Source of the DNA: Lactuca virosa
Taxonomy: Eukaryota > Streptophyta > Magnoliopsida > Asterales > Asteraceae
Direction of reading: 5' to 3'
Assembly (NCBI GenBank): GCA_928212115.1
Contig: CAKMRJ010005523.1
Span: 247,380,629 to 247,444,628 of the forward strand
Length of the DNA: 64,000 nucleotides
Shown here: positions 34,790 through 45,165 of the stretch, piece by piece
How positions within the stretch are numbered: the first letter of the stretch is position 1
How the letters are laid out: every line of letters starts with the position of its first letter
Made by a program: the position numbers and the translations under genes
Notes under the pieces: generated by a model
Told to the model about the DNA's origin: nothing
Database searches by the model: none
Seen by the model: only the letters and a program-made list of their open reading frames with translations

Positions 34790-35949
34790 GTGACCAGCAG
34801 CCTGAGCCACGAGTGATTGAGCATGCACCAGAAGTAGCAGCTGCACCCGAGCCTATCATGGTGGCCGGAGTTTAAGCGATGATGCAAATGATGTTAGCCC
34901 GTCAGATGGAGAATACAAGGAAGCTACTCCGGGAGAATGGGAGAGAACCTACTGCACCCGTTGTGCAAAGAGGGTTGGGAGAGGAACAGTCAGAAGAAGG
35001 GAACTACAGTAAGACTGTCAGTCATGTGGAACCCCGAGTGGTCAGAAGGAATGACCCTGAGGAGGGGAATAAAGGAAATAGTTGCAAGTATAAGGACTTC
35101 ATGGCAGCCAAACCACCCAGCCTATTTGATAACCCAACACATATACAAGTCATGAATTAGATCTCTAAGATGGAGATGGTGTTCGATAGGTGTGACTGCA
35201 GTAAGAGGCAGAAGACGATCTATGAAGTTCGATCGTTGAAAACAGGAGTGCTGTGATGCTAGGATTTGTTGGCGGACTCAATGCCAAGGGATGAAGCAAA
35301 AAGAATGTCATGGGAGGATTTCCTTATACATTTGAAGAGAGAGTATTGCTCTGAAAGAGATCTTCTGGAAATCAATAATGGTTTCCAGAATCTAAAGAAG
35401 GGAAAGATTAGTGTTAGTGAGTATGCTGCCACTTTCACTAAGAAGATGATGCTAGTACCTCATTTGGTCCCTACCGAGCTTGCTAAGGTTGACAAATTTG
35501 CTAATGGACTACTAGCGGACTATGGTCCGATGGTAAATATGGCAAGGACTCTAAAGGAGGTCATCTGGTTAGCAAGGAATGTGGAGACCCAGATTCAAGA
35601 AAAGGTTCTGGAGAGAGCCAAGGTAGGCAAAAAGAGGAAGTTTGAGGGATCATCGAGATCCAGCAAGAAGAGAAGATTCTCGAAGTATGGTTCTAAGAAG
35701 TTTGGAGGAGGTGGAGGGGAAGCAAAATGGTGTGAGAATTGCAAGAAGAAGCACTTTGTGAAGTGTGGCGAAGAGTTGACATGCTTCAAGTGTGGGAGGA
35801 CGGGTCATTATGACAACGAATGTGCATCCAACAAGAAGGTGTGTTACAGATGTAATGAAGATGGACATATTGCAAAAGACTTCCCGAAGAGGAAGTGGCT
35901 GCAAAGCCTAATGTGTCACCAATGCCTAAGGCAAGTGCATTTCAGATGA
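34790..35949 (+). pseudogene. gag: Gag of element G2
   Basis: Frames at 34879-35160 and 35266-35949 form the gypsy gag. The first holds the N-terminal part with KYKDFMAAKPPSLFDNP. The second holds the capsid-like region (WEDFLIHLKREYCSERD, KMMLVPHLVPTELAKVDKF), a basic linker, and zinc knuckles CFKCGRTGHYDNEC and CYRCNEDGHIAKDF, the last with Cys replaced by Phe. A stop at 35158 and a frameshift near 35260 break it. The Gag end overlaps the start of the protease frame at 35895. Confidence 0.8.
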
Positions 35950-37335
35950 CACTGGAAGCAGCAAGGGAGGAAGCAAATGTCGCTTCAGGTACTTTTCTTG
36001 TAAATGGATTTCCTACCAATATTTTATTTGATTATGGAGCTAACTACTCCTTTATTTCGCATAAATTTGGTAGAAGACTAGCATTGCATGTAGATAGACT
36101 ACATAGTACTCTAGTAGTAGAGGTAGCTAGTGGAAAATTCGTACCTGTTAGTGAATGCATTAGGAATATCGTCATCGACTTGAATCGGAATATATTCCGT
36201 GAGGAATTTTTGCCCATTGAGTTAAATGGCTTCGCTATAGTGTTAGGCATGGATTGGCTTAGTGCGAACTATGCCGACATCAAGTGTAGAAAGAAGATCG
36301 TAGTGATCAAAATGCCTGGAAGAGAACCATTTATGGTGTACGGGGACAAACTTAGAGTAAATTCTGGAATCATCTCCCTGATGAAAGCTAGAAAATGTGT
36401 GTCCAAGGGATGTACATCATATCTAGCGTTCGTAATCGATGCTAAGAAAGAGAAGAAGGAGATGATGATGAAGGAGCTTATGATGAAACTTCAAGAGTTG
36501 TTGGACAAAGGTTTCATTAGACCTACTTCTTCACCCTGGGGAGCTCCGGTGTTATTCGTAAAGAAGAAAGATGGAAGCATGAAGATGTGCATTGAATATA
36601 GAGAGTTGAATAAAGCGACCATAAAGAATAAGTACCCTATGCCAATGATAGATGACTTGTTCGATCAGCTGCAGGGTGTGAGCTATTTCTCGAAGATCGA
36701 TCTTAGGTCAAGATATCATTAACTGAAGGTGACAGAGCAGGATATTGTGAAGACTGCTTTCAGAACGAGATATGGACACTATGAGTTTTTGGTTATGTCG
36801 TTTGGACTGACCAACGCTCCAACAACATTTATGGATTTTATGAATACGGTTTGCAAACCTTTCCTTGACAAATTTGTAATAGTGTTCATTGATGGTGTTC
36901 TTGTATATTCGAAGAGCCAGCGGGAGCTTGACAAACACTTTAGAGAAGTGTTAGAAGTTCTGAAGAAAGAGCAGTTGTACGCAAAGTTCTCCAAGTTTGA
37001 TTTTTGGATTCGGGAAGTCCAATTCTTGGGTCATGTGGTTAACCAAGAAGGAATAATGGTTGACACAGCAAAGATCGAATCTGTAATGAAGTGGAACGAC
37101 CAAAAAGTCCCACTGAGATTCGTAGCTTTCTAGGATTAGCTGGATATTACAGAAGGTTTATCCCAGGATTTTATTCGATAGCCACTCCCTTAAAAGCTTT
37201 GACCCATAAAGGAGCTACATATACGTGGAGCGAGAAGCACGAAGAAACTTTCAAGAAGCTAAAGAAGAATTTGTGTGAAGCACTGATTCTTTCTTTACCT
37301 AACGGAATTGAAGACTTTTCAGTTTTATAGTGATG
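35895..37335 (+). pseudogene. pol: Protease and reverse transcriptase of element G2
   Basis: The protease reads GTFLVNG...LFDYGANYSFIS, where the active-site DSGA has become DYGA. VLGMDWLSANYADIKC follows. About 60 codons that normally link protease and RT (FPEELPGLPP region) are missing, replaced by a short Lys/Met-rich stretch. RT continues from LDKGFIRPTSSPWGAPVLFV through IDDLFDQLQGVSYFSKIDLR, a stop at 36719 and VFIDGVLVYS, where FIDD is now FIDG. A frameshift near 37125 leads into GLAGYYRRFIPGF and the start of RNase H. Two catalytic residues are lost, so the enzyme is inactive. Confidence 0.85.
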
Positions 37336-37410
37336 CATCTGGAGTTGGGTTAGGTTATGTTCTGACCCAGAGAGATAAAGTAATCGCATATGCATCTCGA
37401 CAACTGAAGG

Positions 37411-37415
37411 AGCAC
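37411..37415 (+). repeat. Target-site duplication AGCAC (left) of solo LTR F
   Basis: AGCAC here and at 39067-39071 flank LTR F exactly. Confidence 0.9.
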
Positions 37416-39066
37416 TATAACACCGTAAATTTTCAAACAAATTTTTCATTTTAAAATCACATAAATCACATCGACATATTTGACAAATCCCCAAGATGTC
37501 AAATTATCAAAAACATATATTCATAATTGTTTAAATAAAATCCAAGATCCTCAAAAACATAACTCTGTCTCGTGAGTACAATCAAGTCGACGCCTTCCCG
37601 TGATCTTGAGAAGTACCTGAAACACATATCACATAACACGGTAAGCACGAAGCTTAGTGAGTTCCCCAAAATACCACACACATCTCATTAGCCTCTCATG
37701 GCTATATCTTGAATATGACCCTCCGATCAATGTGTCTTAGTGGAACCCTCCGGTCCCACAACTCGGGTGGACCCTCCCGTCCTAACTCAAAAAAGATCAG
37801 AATAATACATAGCATAAATCACAAAGACATAATGCATGATATCACAATACGCAATAATAGCATAGAAGACCCTCCGGTCATACAAATTACTACTCAAGGT
37901 AAGTATAGTGAGAAGACTCACCTCGTAAGCAAGCAAATAAACCTCGTACACGAATCACCGGTATAGCCTCCGCCTAACACATACGATAATTATCTCTAAT
38001 TAATAATCGACCCTCAAAGAAGCTAGGCTAAACCCTCTACAAACTCACAGAAGGATAAAAGACCATTTTACCCTTCCATGGCCTCTATAGTCCATAAATT
38101 GTCCAAACCCTAAATGTCAACAAAAGTCAATTGCAGCGCGTACGCTGGGAGTACAGCCCCTTTACGCTGGGCGTACTGCCTCGCCATGCATGCATCGGGG
38201 ATCCTCGACCCTACGCTGCGCGTATTGGGATTACACTCCGCGTACGTCCCAGACTTGTTCTTTCCACTCTCTTGGTCTTAATCCGTTAAGACCATAGCTC
38301 TACTCTCAGATCTGGACTCCCTAAAGGCTCATACTCCATAAAGTTCGTGACTTTAAGCCTTTACATGGCTGAGCAAGTCCCAAGCACAAAAACACTCACT
38401 CTTCACTCCCAAAAATGCTCATATCTCATGCACGAGGTGGTTCTAACGTCCAAGACCTCATTTTTATGAATCCTCTCCACTAGAAACACTTAAAGGGACA
38501 GATATTAGGCTCTGGAGTTCAACAACTCATAAAGCTTCAAGATTTGGGACCAAAAACCCTAAAATGGACCATATTATACAAAACAAAAAGGATGAGAAAG
38601 CTCTGAGCTTTATACCTTCAAATGATGCTCCAACCACAGAAAAGCTTAGATCCAAAGCCTGGACTCCAACTCTATTCTCTTCAATGCTCCTTCTTCACTC
38701 CAAAAATCCCACAAGAATACTTATAAGCTCACAAATGGTCACTCAAGCTCAAGGAACATGAATTAGGGTTTTGAGAGGATTGAGGTCTGGAAATGGTGGC
38801 CAGAAGTGAGGCCATCATGTTCCTTAAATAGGGACACACCCCTCAATTGGGGTTTTCACTCTGAGCCTAGTACGCCCAACGTACCCTCTGGTATGCCTAG
38901 CATACTAGGTGGCTTCCGCGTCCAAATCACGCACATGAGTATGTTGAGCGTACACACACGTATGCCCCACGTACTCAGCTACCACCTTTTCTCAAATAAA
39001 GGGCCAAACTTGACAATTACAATAAAACAAGGATTTATACGTTATACCTGGTCTTGGGATGTTACA
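37416..39066 (-). mobile_element. Solo LTR F, minus strand, 1651 bp
   Basis: Minus-strand start TGTAACATCCCAAG (39066) and end ...GGTGTTATA (37416, expected TTACA), with AGCAC on both sides and no internal sequence. Its end resembles LTR A (AAATTTACGGTGTTA), but its palindromes are the GTACGCTGGGCGTAC type: about 38140-38250 inside the putative intron and about 38866-38980 upstream of the TATA-like CCCTATTTAAGG (38822-38833). Hairpin at 37642-37656, TTTCAGG at 37616-37622 and GACC/GGTC units at about 37717-37880. Confidence 0.9.
37617..38615 (-). other. Putative leader intron inside LTR F
   Basis: Minus-strand donor TGAAG|GTATAAAGCT and acceptor TTTCAG|G, 999 bp, with the hairpin CTTAC 19 nt from TTTCAGG. 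Confidence 0.45.
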
Positions 39067-39071
39067 AGCAC

Positions 39072-39420
39072 GAGAAGAACTACCTTACTCATGATCTAGA
39101 TTTGGCAGCGGTAGTATTCGCATTAAAGATATGGATGCATTATCTTTATGGCACAGAGTGTAAGTTTTATACAAATTATAAGAGTCTCCAGTATCTATTG
39201 ATCAAAAGGAATTGAATATGAGACAACGATGCTGGTTGGAGTTACTCAAGGACTATGACTGTGAGATACTTTACCACCCTGGTAAGGCGAATGTCGTAGC
39301 AGATAGCCAAAAGCGTTCAGAATAGATATTGTCTTTACAATTGTAGAAATCATCAGGAAAGCTCAGGAGGAAGCTTTGGAAGGAGATAACTGAAAGGAGG
39401 AACGTTTAGGCAAAACGTTG
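39072..39420 (+). pseudogene. pol: RNase H of element G2 (continued after LTR F)
   Basis: ASRQLKEH at the left of LTR F joins the LTHDLDLAAVVFALKIW segment to its right once the insertion is removed. YHPGKANVVAD follows at about 39275-39310, then the frame decays. RNase H starts near 37320 with YSDASGVGLGYVL. Confidence 0.75.
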
Positions 39421-39483
39421 GAATTCGGTACGAATAGTCAAGGGTTGAAGGTATTCCAAAACAGGATTTAAGTACCTAAGGGA

Positions 39484-40490
39484 GGAGGAATGAGAGATGT
39501 TCTCATGGAAGAAGCCCAAAAGACCATGTACTCGATTCATCCTGGCAGTACCAAGATGTATAGGGATCTGAAACCTTACTATTGGTGGACGACGATGAAG
39601 CTCAATGTTGCAAAGTATGTGGCTCACCGTGTGACTTGCGCAAGAGTTAAAGAGCAACACCAGAAACCTTATGGGAATTTGGAGCCTTTACCAGTTCCCA
39701 TGGATAAATGGGAAGACTTCACTGTGGATTTTGTGACTAAGTTGCCTGGGACGAAGAAAGGTCACAATATGATTTTGGTAATCATAGATCGATTGACAAA
39801 GAGTGCACATTTCATAGCAGCCAATAAGAAGTGGCCTATGGATAATCTTGCAGATGTCTATGTGAAGGAGATAGTAAAACTTCACGGTGTTCCTTTAACA
39901 TTTGTGTCGGATCGTGACAGTCATTTCACTTCTAGGTATTGGAAAAGCCTACAAGAAAAAATGGGTACAAAGTTGTGTTTATCTACAGCCTACCATCCAC
40001 AGATTGATGGTTAGAGTGAAAGGACGATTCAAACATAGCAGATATGCTAAGAGCATTTACCCTAGAATTTCAAGGTAACCGGGATGAACATATACCCCTA
40101 GTAGAGTTTTCCTATAACAATAGTCACCATTCAAGCATTATGGTGGCACCTTATAAAGACTTGTATGGACAGAAGTGTCGTACGCTGTCTTGTTGGCTTG
40201 AAACTGGAGAAAAGCAGTTTATGGGACTAGAGATAGTCCATGAGACTGCTGAGAAGCTAAAGGTGATTAGAGAAAGGATGTTAGCAGCTCAAGATCATCA
40301 GAAGAGCTATACTGATAAGAAGCGACGACCAATGACATTCGAAGTTGGAGATTTGGTGTTGCTTAAAGTCTCGCCATGGACGAGACTTGTAAGATTCGGT
40401 AAGAGGGGGAAGCTAAGTCCAAGGTTTATCGGACCATTTAAAGTGCTTCGGAGAGTTGGAAATCAAGCTTACAAGTTGGAATTGTAAGCA
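39484..40490 (+). pseudogene. pol: Integrase of element G2
   Basis: Integrase inserts the cDNA into the genome. The zinc region is HPGSTKMYRDL...VAHRVTCARVK, with His replacing the first Cys of the CxxC pair. In the core, VDFVTKLPGTKKGHN carries the first Asp, VSDRDSHFTSRYW the second, and PQIDG-stop-SERTIQT the Glu region with a stop at 40013. The C-terminal part continues in a second frame (40044-40487), including KSYTDKKRRPMTFEVGD and a stop at 40485. Confidence 0.85.
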
Positions 40491-40752
40491 GAGCTTGATG
40501 GCATTCATAACACCTTCCATGTGTGTTATTTGAGGAAGTTATTGGGAGAAGTTCCCGATAAAATTCCACTCTTAGAGTTAAGGACTGATGAGAGTAAGAG
40601 GTTAATTGAAGACCCCGAGGAGATTGTTAACCATAATACAGAGAAGTTACGACGGAAGATGGTCAAATCAGTGCTAGTACGATGGAAACATTCGAATGGG
40701 CCGAATCTCACCTGGAAGACAAAGGACGACATGAAGAGTTGTTATCCTCATC
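40491..40752 (+). pseudogene. pol: C-terminal chromodomain-like end of element G2 pol
   Basis: HNTFHVCYLRKLLGE is the end of integrase. VNHNTEKLRRKMVKSVLVRW and LTWKTKDDM match the chromodomain-like tail of Tekay-type chromoviruses. Element G interrupts it at 40752. The last codons (FDDFGTESS) lie at 50393-50420 beyond G. Confidence 0.75.
40748..40752 (+). repeat. Target-site duplication TCATC (left) of element G
   Basis: TCATC here and at 50388-50392. The G2 reading frame joins across when one copy is removed. Confidence 0.95.
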
Positions 40753-41113
40753 TGTAACGCCCCGGTTTTTCTCGGTACGTTTGGTTATTTTAATTTAATT
40801 ATTCTTGTAACCTTGGGTTAATTTATTTAACCAAGGTCTGATTTCTTATGTTATTGGACTCTTTTGATCATCTTGTAAACTCCTTTTATTGAAGTCCATG
40901 GGCTATGGGCCTATTTGCAAAGTCCATCTCGTAAAATAGTACTTAATGTGTTAATTGAGTCATTTGTAACACACAAAAGGAAAAACACTCTAAACCCTAC
41001 TCTCTCTCTCTCTCTCATACATCATCCTTCTCTCTCTCTTTGGGATCAAGAGCAGCCAAGGGGCTGTTGTTTGGAGCTTAATTCTTGTTCATTTCCAGCC
41101 TTGATTCATATTG

Positions 41114-42853
41114 GTATGAACCTCCTTATCATTTCTTACAACTTGATTCATAACCTTGTTCTAGTTTTATGATTTCATCTTCACTTCTTCTCCTTCTTAT
41201 TTGATTTGTATCTCTTTTGTTATTTGCAAATAATTGTATGTTGTACATCATCTCAAGATCCTATCTTCACCCCATATATGGTGGATGATGGATCTAGGGG
41301 ATTACATGTTGCAAAAGATCATGGAAACCCTAAAAGGGAGAATGGTGATTTTATGTGCTTTATGTTCATTTTCATGTTGATTATTATTACAATCTTGTGG
41401 CAAAATGAAATCCTAATGATACCTAACCTTTTTTAGTACCACCATGATCATGGGGACTAAATTGGGATGATGAACACATCTTAAAATGTGTTTCAAAGGG
41501 AGAAGGATGGATAAGCCAAAAAGGAATCATGGGTGGCTACGATTCTGTTTTCCATCAGATCTGTAGTCATTTTGTAAAACTCATATCTTGAGCTCTAGAA
41601 CTCAAACGGACCCCAAACCAGTTCCCAAAGTTCACAAATTGAGTTGGCTAACTATCTTAAGCAGGCCAACCTCACTAATAAGGACTTTATCTATGGGAAA
41701 GAATGGCATCTTTGCTGTTAGGTCTGATCCGGGTCCGTTCTGATATGTCATTTTGTTTTCATCATTTATAAGGCTTGGAAAAGGATCCAGAGTGATTCCA
41801 AGTTTCTATATGTTCCTGATATTATGAATTTAAGATCTGGAGCAGATGGGGTGTTATTTCCAATTATAAATTGGTTAGAATGGATCCACACTCCAGATCA
41901 GTGGGCAGTCACCAGCTTTTGCTAGTGCTGTGATTGTCCACACTGTGAATTTTATATCTGGAGTTTGGGAGATGGTTTTCATTCAATTCCAACTCTGAGA
42001 CTTTCATTTGTATGTCCTTTACTTCCCTGAATTTTGGTTTGGACGAATTCTACTCACAAGTTGGGTAGAATTGGCCAACATCACTTGACTGTATTGTCGG
42101 AGACAGAAGTGATACACCATTTTGTAAAATTCATACTTAATTCATCTTTTGGAGTTAGAAGGAGTTATTTATAGTTCTGGAATCCTGAGCAATCATAGTT
42201 TCCTATAAAATTTAGTTAAAGCTATGTTTCTGTTTTAGATTTTGGAGTGAATCCGTTTTGAACAGCAGGTCTGTTTTAGAGACCTTGCTGTGATTACTCT
42301 TTTCTCAACTCATAGTTTCATTACTTCTCCTTTCTAACCTTTAGTCCTTCTTAGGTGAGGTTTTGAAGTTTGCTCAAGCTTGGTAGCATTATTTGATTGT
42401 TAGCTATCCTTACTACTCACTCAAGGTGAGTTCTCTCACACCGTTGTATTGATGTTTGCGTTTGCTAGTTAGCTCGTGTGTGATTATTTGAATTTATTAT
42501 AAAGGCATTCTATATAACCATTGATTTAATTCGTACATGTGCACTGTATGTAACTAATTATGGATATAGGGACACCACCAAAGGATACAGATTTACCGTG
42601 CGGTGGGTAGGTAATATCACCAACGTAATACTCATCATGAGGTGCGGTGATTAGGGCCAAATGATACGGGATCTTCCCGGTGCGGTTCAAACCTACAAGT
42701 CCTTCTTGTATTATAGGCATTGATTCGTTCTTTGCCCTTATCATATAATTATAATTGGAAAATGGATTAGGGTTAGTAAATATGAATGTTAGTAAAATGT
42801 CTGTGTTTGAATTACTAAGCTTTGTGCTTACGGTTTCCCTTATAACTTTTCAG
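41114..42853 (+). other. Putative leader intron inside the 5' LTR of element G
   Basis: 1740 bp between TTG|GTATGAAC and TTTTCAG|G, with hairpin CTTAC 17 nt before TTTCAGG. The 3' LTR has the same signals at 48429 and 50169. Removing it shortens a leader of about 2.6 kb with many ATGs to about 0.9 kb. Confidence 0.5.
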
Positions 42854-42854
42854 G
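42810..42854 (+). promoter_or_regulatory. Conserved LTR hairpin plus TTTCAGG, element G 5' LTR
   Basis: TAAGC 42816-42820, loop TTTGT, GCTTA 42826-42830, TTTCAGG 42848-42854. The 3' LTR copy is at 50132-50146 and 50164-50170. Confidence 0.7.
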
Positions 42855-43071
42855 TGTTAAGATTAAAGAGGCTAAGGCTTGACATGGAGCACCGGGACAT
42901 CGCTACTAGTTATTTTTGTTGGGACTTATTATTATTATTACTTCCGCACTTATTTTATATGATTATTAAGTTGATGGATTATGTTATGATTATTTCAGTT
43001 GTTTTAATTTAATTTAAGATGCGTTTTAAAAGTTTAAAATTTTTGCAAAAAAAAATGTGGGTGTCAAATGT

Positions 43072-43084
43072 TGGTATCAGAGCC
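43072..43084 (+). other. Primer-binding site of element G
   Basis: TGGTATCAGAGCC, a perfect tRNA-Met type site, three bases after the LTR. Confidence 0.95.
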
Positions 43085-43570
43085 ACAGTTTGAGGGAACT
43101 AGGCATTCTCGTGGATGTTCTAGACTCAAATTTGAGGCTCTATAAGAGTTTATTTTCTTTTTAAAATATTTTTCAAACCTTCTGAAGACTAGTAGTGGAA
43201 GATGTCGCGGTGTGCCAGTCAGCCAGCCAAGTAAGCCTTATTTCTTATGTTAAATGTTTATGTTAAATTGTTGACTATGAATTGGATTCTACTAGTCTTA
43301 AAATGTTAGATTACACATTTATTTAGTGTTAACATGTGTGAGAGTTGTAAAATTAACGGCTAGAGCGAGCTGGAAATTTTGAAACTAGACGCGAATGCGA
43401 AATTGGAACTTGTGTGGAAGGTAGTAGAAGGGCCCCTACTATTTGAAACATCGGTGCCGGTTTCGGGTCGGGGCAAGGTTGAGAAATTTTCGGCAAGCTG
43501 AGTGTTTCGTCTTCCTAGAAATATCTAGGCTGAATTATTTCTAAATATTTTCCTCCTTCTACGGATACAG
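43085..43570 (+). other. Untranslated leader of element G
   Basis: Non-coding; TACTATTTGAAACATCGG lies within. No gene seen. Confidence 0.6.
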
Positions 43571-44702
43571 ATGGCTCCGCCTGCTCGACTTAATCAGCTC
43601 CAAATGGAGCAAGTTAGGGATATTGTCGCTGAGGAATTCAATAATGCTTTCAACGAACTAATTTCGGGTGTGACCAATGACATAATCAACCAAGTCGGTG
43701 CTCTTCTGGATGAGCGCCTCGCAGCTATTCCCGGGGGAGCGTTACCGGCTCCGCCCGTTCGGGATTCGGCATACTACTTCGAGAAGTTCAACAAGTGTAG
43801 CCCTCCTCTTTGGAATGGTGAATCCGACCCAGTGGCTGCTAAGCACTGGGTGTCAGATGCTGAGGGCGCCTTCATGACTGTTGGGTGTCCGGACCAGTAC
43901 AAAGTTGTGATCGCCATGAATCAGCTGCGAAAAAGGGGAAAGACATGGTGGAGCACCATCACCGCTCTATTAAACGAAGAAGAAGTGGGGGCCATGTCTT
44001 GGGCCTAATTTATGGAGAGGTTCGAGGAACAATATGTGCCTAAGGTGGAGCAGCAGCGGATGCAGCAAGAGTTCATGGCCTTACAGCAGACTACCGAGTC
44101 CGTTAGCAACCTGAACGCCAAGTTCTTGGAGATGCTATCTTTTTGTCCCTCGTTTGCTGGGAACGAGGCCTGGTTGGTCAGCCGATACACTTCCATTCTA
44201 CGTACCGAGATTCGGGAATTCGTTAGCATGCAGGAGTTCCCGACTTTATCCGCGATCATGGATGCAGCGAGGAGGAGGGAAATCGAGTTGCAGACCCAGT
44301 CCAAGAGGAAGGCCAATGACACCTCTTCCAAGACATCCAGAGATGCCCAGAAAAAGAAAAATCAGGGTGGTAAGCCAAGGTATGAGTACAGGCCGTCTTC
44401 AGGTCAGGGCGAGAAAAATCTGTTGATATGCTACAACTGCAAAAAGCCAGGGCATCATTGGAAGAATTGTAGGGCTCCCCCTGCGAGTGCAGTTCCTCAA
44501 ATTACTTCTGCTGCTCCCGTCTGCTATCACTGCAACGAGACGGGACACAAGAAGCCCAAATGCCCAAAGTTGAAGGCTGGTAAAGGAGACGGGGGTACAA
44601 ATCCTGTAATTGCATCGTCTTCTAAGGGACCCACTATGGTGACACGAGGTCGTGCTCACCAGATGACTGCGGATGAGCCAGTGATTACCGCGACAGTGGC
44701 AG
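43571..44702 (+). pseudogene. gag: Gag of element G (first coding exon, one stop)
   Basis: The start MAPPARLNQLQMEQVRDIV is in good context after the leader. Domains in order: N-terminal helical region; core with FNKCSPPLWNGESDP (about residues 76-90) and WVSDAEGAF; capsid-like part FMERFEEQYVPKVEQQRMQQE (quoted in part); REIELQTQSKRK; and two CCHC knuckles, CYNCKKPGHHWKNC and CYHCNETGHKKPKC (about residues 288-332). A single TAA at 44006-44008 interrupts an otherwise open frame of about 377 codons. Typical members have Glu or another residue there, so one base change could explain it. The exon ends GTG GCA G at a donor GTAAAT. Confidence 0.9.
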
Positions 44703-44794
44703 GTAAATTTCTTTTTTTTTCCTTTCTCTCCACCCTTGTATTATTTAATAAATGGTAGTTAGAATTGTTTACATGATTGTATGTGGTGAATCAG
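44703..44794 (+). other. Intron between gag and protease of element G (92 bp)
   Basis: Donor GGCAG|GTAAATTTC, a T-rich body and acceptor GGTGAATCAG|GCAC. Gag lies in one frame and protease in another; removing exactly 92 bp joins VA-G-TYLLDSEP in frame, with the intron splitting a Gly codon after its first base. Unspliced RNA stops at 44756-44758, giving Gag with a short tail. Reverse fragment H has an intron at the same codon (59709-59777), while G2 reads straight through (VASGTFLVNG). This is read directly from the frames; splicing itself is inferred. Confidence 0.8.
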
Positions 44795-45165
44795 GCACTT
44801 ATTTGCTAGATTCCGAGCCCGCTGTTGTTATGTTTGATAGCGGTGCTACCCATTCTTTTGTATCTCGCACGTTTATTAATCGTTTGGGGCGTAGTATCGG
44901 AAAATTGGCTCGCCCAATGGTTGTCGAAGTTGCCGACAACCGCACTATTTATGTCACCGATGTTTATCGGGGTTGCACTCTCGAGTTTTCTGGAGTTGAA
45001 TTCCCCATTGATCTTATCCCTATTGCGATGCGAGAGCTCTGCGTTATCGTAGGCATGGATTGGCTTGATGCGTTTGATGCGGAAATCCACTGTCGTAAGA
45101 AGCAATTTCGTGTTGAAACCCTAGAGGTGGAGAACTTATTATTCAGGGGGACATTCCCCGCCTGG
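44795..45165 (+). pseudogene. pol: Aspartic protease of element G
   Basis: This would cleave the Gag-Pol polyprotein. It starts GTYLLDSEPAVVMFDSGATH (active-site DSGA intact), continues with VEVADNRTIYVTDVYRGC and ends VIVGMDWLDAFDAEIHC (intact second motif). A single-base deletion near 45127 shifts the frame before the link to RT. Confidence 0.9.

Larger units (their letters stand above)
40753..43068 (+). mobile_element. 5' LTR of element G
   Basis: It begins TGTAACGCCCCGG and ends GGGTGTCAAA (GTGTCACA in the 3' LTR). There is no obvious TATA box; a CT microsatellite lies at about 40999-41040. Donor ATATTG|GTATGAAC is at 41114 and acceptor ACTTTTCAG|G at 42853. The hairpin TAAGC-TTTGT-GCTTA is at 42816-42830. 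Palindromes of the GTACGC type are not evident in this family. Confidence 0.95.

Noticed and set aside
41206..41436. 76-codon frame in the G LTRs, present at 41206 and 48521
   Set aside because: It is identical in both copies because the LTRs are young; it lies inside the putative leader intron and has no recognisable domain.
44703..44794. Programmed ribosomal frameshift between gag and protease
   Set aside because: Frames are separated by 92 bp with a stop and non-coding-like T-rich sequence, and the joint coincides with GT...AG ends; a frameshift would translate that sequence.
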